64,000 nt of DNA from positions 2,069,501 to 2,133,500 of the forward strand of contig JAMJFZ010001074.1 in NCBI GenBank assembly GCA_026225945.1, given 5' to 3'. Source of the stretch: Cricetomys ansorgei (Eukaryota; Chordata; Mammalia; Rodentia; Nesomyidae). The first letter of the stretch is position 1. Every line of letters begins with the position of its first letter. This document shows positions 60,161 through 64,000 of this stretch, in pieces. A model generated the notes under the pieces. The model made no database searches, was not told where the DNA came from, and was given only the letters and a program-made list of their open reading frames with translations. The translations under genes and the position numbers were made by a program.

Positions 60161-62228
60161 ACTCTCAACATGGTGATGGCATACACAATGGCAAAAAGCA
60201 ACAGTTACTTTGTATTCTTGTTTGAGGATATTTTGAAAAAAAAAAACCTGAAGAATATGGAATTCAACTTTGTATGTCCTTCCAGTGAAAGCTCTTCACA
60301 ATGAAAAGATTCCTTTGAGTCCAACATACTCATTAGCAAGAAGCTGGTGCTTCCGGTATCAGAAGGCAGGGTTCTTAATGTTAAAGACAGCTTAGATAAG
60401 AAATAAAAACTATTGTCCCCTACTTAAAAAAAAAATGCACATTACAGGGAAAGTTAAATATAAACAACCAATTACACAATTATTTAATTGCCATTTTGAT
60501 CAGTGGTATAAGGAGAGCACTAAAGCCAGTGGTGACAATCTAACAGGATCATCGGAATTAAAATTTCTATACAAACTCCCACCTCCCTCCAGGACTGTTC
60601 ACTCTAATTAAACCTATCACAAACCTGTGAGTAGGCCTGAACGGTTTGTTTTGTAAAACAACAAAATACACAGTTAATCTGACCCTAGCCAATTTTTATG
60701 TTCAGAGCTACAAAACAAAATTTTAGAAACCGTACAAGCCACAGATTAATTTCTAGCTTTACATAGTGCTTTCTTACTGGGAGAGGTAAGCGCTTTTCAT
60801 TATAAAACTGTTGAGAAAACACACTTCTTGGTTATAGAGCTAATATGTATTTGCTTTTATTCACAACTCATTTTTCAGAATAGTTTTATAAAAAATGCAC
60901 TTGTACTTTTTTATCGAAATATAATCTGTGATTTTTAAGACTGGGACAGACTTAATTTACGTACTAGAGAATTCTTTATTCCTCAGCTACCTCTTAAAGT
61001 CTGCCACCTTAAAAATTAAAAACAATCTGTTGCCCTATCCTTCAAGTTTCCTATGTTCTGAAATCAGTACTCCGATTTCAGTAAACGTAAGAGACAATGG
61101 CGATCTGAACAACTCTCCCATCAAAACGGCACCTATTCTCTAGGAAGAGGATGTTCCTTAACCTTCGTCTTAGACTTGCTAGAAATTAATGCAGAAACAA
61201 TGAACCCAGAACAGCCGCTATCGATTCTTCAAAAGTGGCTCCTCACCTACATCTAGCCCATAAGGCAAAGCCAGTGAAGAATTCCTACTGCCAACTGTAA
61301 TGAATGGAAGAAATATATTTAAATCAAATAGCACCATCTAGCAGAACCCTCATTACTTTGCTCCTAAGAGTTGACGTTACTTGTTCGGTTTGGCAGTTTT
61401 GAGAGCAAAAGTGGCAATTATTTGTTTTTGTGACAGAATCTTAGAATTAAGAGCTAGAAAGGACCAACACATACCAAGCCTAACTTCCTTATTGTCTCAG
61501 CAGTTAAAAAAATAAAATAAAATTGTTTTTTAAAGTCATGAGACTATAGAATCAACCCAGCTGAGTATCAGCCATTCCTGGGAGTCCTGCTAAAACCCAA
61601 ATTTACTTTAGTACCAAATTCAGCCAACACCCTCCCTTCCAAAATAAGATTGTTTTTAACACATCGCAATTCCTTCACTCCCCATAATGGGAAATCCAGG
61701 TATTCCATGATCCTTAAAGCATCCTCCTTCGGGTATTTGTATTAGATATATTACAGCCAAATGACTAATAAGCACAAACTAGTATGTTAAAACTCCAAGC
61801 CCAGTAAATGCAATTTCTTAATCTGGCAATAACACCGTGTATTTTACATATTCCTTGTCATGGCAATAAGATCTTAAAAAATAATCTGGGGTTGGGGGTT
61901 GGTGGGGACCAATAGCATCTCTCCATTAATTTTGTTGTGTTTTGTTTTCCTACATCAAGGCCTGCCACCTCCAAGTCCTATGGGAATTGTGTGCATCGCT
62001 TGCCAACACGAAGATTAGAAAATGTTCCCATCCCTAGGGCACAACAAACTTTCAAGGAGAAGACTGAAGCCTCAAGCAAGGAGGGAAAGTCGGTAGTCTG
62101 CACATCGGGTTTCCTTTATTTACGAAGCTATTTTTGTATGCGAGGGACCCAAAGCACCCCTGAGAAAGACCCTAGCTCTCCCTCACCCCAGCCCGAGCCT
62201 CTCCCCCCCACCCCCTCCATAAGGCAGC
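60161..62228. other. Promoter-proximal part of intron 1, mostly unique
   Basis: AT-rich. 61437-61500 (GAATCTTAGAATTAAGAGCT, AGAAAGGACCAACACATACC) looks like an ancient mammalian repeat of unnamed family. No exon seen. Confidence 0.45.
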
Positions 62229-62384
62229 GTGTTCGATGACAAGGATAAGCCTGACCCTCAGAGCAGACCCAGTTACAGGGAAATCAGTCTGAAACATCTG
62301 CACAGAAGGAGAAGGGGGGGTGGGGAGGGCTCTCCCTCGGTGTCACAGTCACCATTCGCTCTCGTTTTAGTAACAACCAAATCG
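62229..62384. other. CpG-island shore
   Basis: Transitional sequence with C-rich runs, including a G-run at about 62312-62321. No motif I would name. Confidence 0.4.
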
Positions 62385-63090
62385 CCGTTACAAGTACACC
62401 CGAACGGCAGCCAACGGGTCCGCCTCGCAGCGCGCCGCCACCGCGGCACCCCGGCTCCGCAGCGTCCCCCCCGGGGCTCCCACCGAAGTTACCACCTGTA
62501 TCCCCCACCCGGATCAGCACGACCCGCGGCCGAGCGGCTCCCGCCCAACATCTCCGCCGCGGCCCCCTCCACGCTGCGCGCGGGCTCTCGGGGACCGGCC
62601 GTGTGCGCCCCGCGGCCACCGCCCCCGGGGACACCGCAAGTCTCAAAAAGTTCTGGGGCCGCGGTGCAGCGGGAGGCGGGAGAGCGCCAGCCTCGCGCGG
62701 CTCGACCCCGCGCGGGCCGCCACGCTCTCCTCCCCGCCGCACCCCACGGGGACTCGGGGCTCCCGCTCCCAAACTTGCGCCGCCGCCCCCGGGAGGGGGG
62801 GTCCCCGCACGGCCGGAACGCCCACGGGGAGAACCCGCGGACCCGCGTCCCCGCGCCCGGCCGGCCCACGCCCGCACTTGCCCTCCGCGCCCCGCGGGGC
62901 CCCGCTTCCGCCCGCCGCGCGCCCGGCCCCCACGATCGGGGGGGGACCCCGGCGCCCCGCAACCCCTCACCCCGTGCCCGGCCCCTCCGCGCGCAGCGGC
63001 CCCGGCCGTCCCAGCCCGCGGCTCCAAAGTTACTTTGCGAGGAGGTGAAGCCGCGGGTGGTTCCCCTCAGCCACCCAAACAAGTTTCCAT

Positions 63091-63120
63091 CGCCGCCGCC
63101 GCCACCGCCGCCGCCGCCGC
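63091..63120. repeat. CGG-type triplet tract in 5' part of intron 1
   Basis: Ten consecutive CGC-type triplets (CGG class) with one CAC interruption after the fourth, immediately followed by a C-run. It lies about 250 bases downstream of the exon 1 donor in the direction of transcription. Confidence 0.85.
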
Positions 63121-63363
63121 CCCCCCGCCACGCGCGTCCCTCCCGCCGCCCGCGGCCGCCCGCCCCGGGGGGCTCCCCCGCCTGGGCGGCCGCTCCCCGA
63201 GCCGCGCGCCCCCCTCCCGCCCCGCGCCTCCCCGTGCGACCCACCCCCGGCTCTCCCCCCACCACGGCGGGGCGGCCGTGTGGCTGCGGCTCCCGGAGAG
63301 AGTGCGAGTGCGTGCGCGAGTGTGCGCGCCGCGCGGAGGCGGAGGAGGCTGCGGCGCGGAGAC

Positions 63364-63369
63364 ACTCAC
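63364..63369 (-). other. Ssbp2: Splice donor of Ssbp2 exon 1
   Basis: Reading the minus strand, exon end AA is followed by GTGAGT, which matches the U1-binding consensus. The intron begins in phase 2: codon 21 has its first two bases here and should be completed by a G or A at the start of exon 2 to give lysine. Confidence 0.9.
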
Positions 63370-63431
63370 TTCTCCCGGGCCTGGCTGTCGGACGGGACGG
63401 CGCTGCTGTTACTCTTGCCTTTGCCGTACAT
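63370..63431 (-). CDS. Ssbp2: First coding exon of Ssbp2 (codons 1-20 plus two bases of codon 21)
   Basis: Seen: on the minus strand an ATG at 63431-63429 opens MYGKGKSNSSAVPSDSQARE. The reading stops two bases into codon 21 (AA|), where GTGAGT begins at 63369, a near-perfect splice donor; without splicing the frame would hit TGA at once. Known: this N-terminus matches SSBP2. The paralogues SSBP3 and SSBP4 lack the KSNSS stretch. The protein is a nuclear co-regulator whose N-terminal LisH/LUFS region (beginning about residue 18, mostly in later exons) multimerises and binds LDB1. It protects LDB1 from turnover and supports LIM-homeodomain and LMO2/TAL1/GATA complexes; a proline/glycine-rich region follows. 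Start choice: A at -3, CpG-island context and exact family match. Only this exon is in the window; the rest of the gene lies to the left beyond position 1. Confidence 0.94.
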
Positions 63432-63468
63432 GCTTGTGCCGAGAGCAGCTCCCACTGTCACGCACCTG

Positions 63469-63477
63469 TCAACCCAT
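63469..63477 (-). CDS. Upstream ORF 2, minimal (Met-Gly-stop), overlapping uORF 1
   Basis: The ATG at 63477-63475 overlaps the stop of uORF 1 as TGATG, then GGT and TGA at 63471-63469. This two-codon reading frame lies 37 bases before the Ssbp2 ATG. Overlapping stop/start sites can favour re-initiation or stalling. Whether it is used is unknown. Confidence 0.4.
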   Translation of the reverse strand: MG

Positions 63478-63509
63478 CACAGCCTCCCCGGGAACAGCCC
63501 CGTCCCCAT
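63477..63509 (-). CDS. Upstream ORF 1 in the Ssbp2 leader (10 codons)
   Basis: The ATG at 63509-63507 sits in a strong initiation context (GTCGCCATGG: G at +4, purine at -3). It is followed by nine codons and TGA at 63479-63477, giving MGTGLFPGRL. It is in the same frame as the main ATG but stops 45 bases before it. If transcribed, it should reduce or condition translation from the Ssbp2 start, whose own context has A at -3 but T at +4. Function is inferred; transcription of this part of the leader is assumed. Confidence 0.5.
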   Translation of the reverse strand: MGTGLFPGRL

Positions 63510-63651
63510 GGCGACCCACGCAGCCACCCCCACCATTGGCCGCCCCGCGCCGGAGCTCCGCCCACCTCGCCCTGGCAACGCGCGAGACTGACAGGCCTCC
63601 CCTCCCTCCGGCCTGCCCGAGCGCGCGGCGGCGGCTCGGCCTAAGCGGCAG

Positions 63652-63752
63652 TCTCCTCCCTCCTTCCCTCCCTCGCCGGCTCCCGCCCTCCCTCCCTCCT
63701 TCCCTCTCCGCCGCGCTCCCCCCTCCCGCTCTCCTTCCCCCCCTCCCCCTCC
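63652..63752 (-). promoter_or_regulatory. G-rich, pyrimidine/purine-asymmetric promoter tract (G-quadruplex potential on minus strand)
   Basis: The plus strand is almost pure CCCT/CCTCC, so the minus (sense) strand carries many GGGAGGGAGGG runs. Four or more closely spaced G-runs of three or more occur several times, satisfying the usual G-quadruplex pattern. Such tracts are common near CpG-island transcription starts. Confidence 0.6.
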
Positions 63753-63771
63753 GAACCCGGGCGCTAGGGGG

Positions 63772-63812
63772 GAATTAGAAACTGCTCTAGAAGGATTTTA
63801 AACAACTGGCTG
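63772..63812 (-). promoter_or_regulatory. AT-rich islet inside the CpG island with TATA-like TTTAAAA
   Basis: Within otherwise GC-dominated sequence, about 40 bases are AT-rich. The minus strand reads CAGTTGTTTAAAATCC then CTTCTAGAGC. The TTTAAAA (63796-63802) could act as a weak TATA element for a start some 30 bases to the left (about 63770). Tentative. Confidence 0.35.
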
Positions 63813-64000
63813 TTCCCTCCGCCGCCGCCCCGCCCCCCGCGCCGCCCGCGCCCGGCTCCTCACTGGAGAGAAGGCGCGGGGAGGAGGGGAAAGTGCGGCC
63901 TGGAGTGCCTGGCAGCGGCGGCGGCGGAACGGGAGTCGCGGCGGCCCCAGACTTCGGGGCGCCCGGCGAGTCCACAGACAGACCCACGGCCCCAGCCCCG

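Larger units (their letters stand above)
63432..63600 (-). promoter_or_regulatory. Ssbp2: Proximal promoter / 5' leader of Ssbp2
   Basis: On the minus strand, upstream of the ATG, lie a CCAAT box (ATTGG on plus at 63535-63539) and a GC box (GGGCGG; CCGCCC on plus at 63558-63563), plus GTCGCCATGG and GTTGCCAGG motifs that resemble halves of RFX X-boxes. The exact transcription start cannot be read from sequence. The leader must include at least part of 63432-63510 if the upstream ORFs listed separately are transcribed. Confidence 0.6.
62385..64000. promoter_or_regulatory. Ssbp2: CpG island spanning the Ssbp2 promoter, exon 1 and start of intron 1
   Basis: From about 62385 the composition switches abruptly from AT-rich intron to very GC-rich, CpG-dense DNA that continues to the window end, so the island is truncated on the right. 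It contains the Ssbp2 start codon, the leader and the likely transcription start region. Several long open frames on both strands here (for example plus 62229-63644) are low-complexity Pro/Arg/Ala by-products of GC content, not genes. Confidence 0.92.

Noticed and set aside
62229..63778. Long open frames in the CpG island (plus strand up to 471 and 391 codons; minus strand up to 258 codons)
   Set aside because: Low-complexity Pro/Arg/Gly/Ala translations in overlapping frames on both strands, the expected artefact of GC-rich DNA with few stop codons. One overlaps the real exon on the opposite strand, and no domain is recognisable.

Overview
The window is nuclear DNA from a muroid rodent (mouse/rat/hamster group). 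The evidence is dense B1, B2/B3, B4/RSINE1 and ID SINEs, many 5'-truncated Lx-type LINE-1 3' ends, rodent medium-reiterated repeats, long dinucleotide microsatellites, and a CpG island at the right end. I cannot fix the species: there are no young mouse-only or rat-only insertions, and every copy is diverged.

The only protein-coding sequence I can support is on the minus strand at 63370-63431. It is the first coding exon of Ssbp2 (single-stranded DNA-binding protein 2). It encodes the SSBP2-specific N-terminus beginning MYGKGKSNSSAV and ends at a consensus GTGAGT splice donor. The exon lies in a CpG island (about 62385 to the window end) that carries the promoter, a 5' leader with two overlapping tiny upstream ORFs (TGATG junction), a CCAAT box, a GC box, a G-rich (minus strand) tract and a short CGG-type triplet tract. 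Transcription runs right to left, so positions 1 to 63369 are inferred to be intron 1. I searched by eye for the next Ssbp2 exon and did not find it.

Layout of the intron, left to right. 0-9.3 kb: SINEs, a large inverted repeat at 2.7-3.26 kb, rodent repeats, one LTR-like segment and LINE-1 3' ends. 9.3-13.9 kb: AT-rich unique DNA, one RSINE1 and a B3 with a large CA expansion. 13.9-23.2 kb: LINE-1 3' ends and ORF2 remnants with an inverted B1 pair. 23.2-33.2 kb: mostly unique, including a CpG-retaining segment at 31.1-32.4 kb that is the best distal-enhancer candidate. 33.2-34.1 kb: a LINE-1 3' UTR containing a seven-unit minisatellite. 34-41.4 kb: microsatellites, B2/B3 copies, an about 0.8 kb solo LTR and tandem B1s. 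41.4-53 kb: largely unique with MIRs, a MER2-like DNA transposon, a rearranged LTR fragment and an old L1M 3' end. 53-62 kb: one more Lx 3' end, TA microsatellites, MIRs, a B4, and unique DNA leading to the CpG-island shore.

Almost all recognisable LINE-1 pieces lie on the plus strand, antisense to Ssbp2. I see no bacterial-type operons, CRISPR arrays or novel enzymatic system. The most interesting signals are regulatory (leader uORFs, promoter composition, CpG-retaining intronic segments) and structural (inverted repeats, minisatellite birth inside a LINE).
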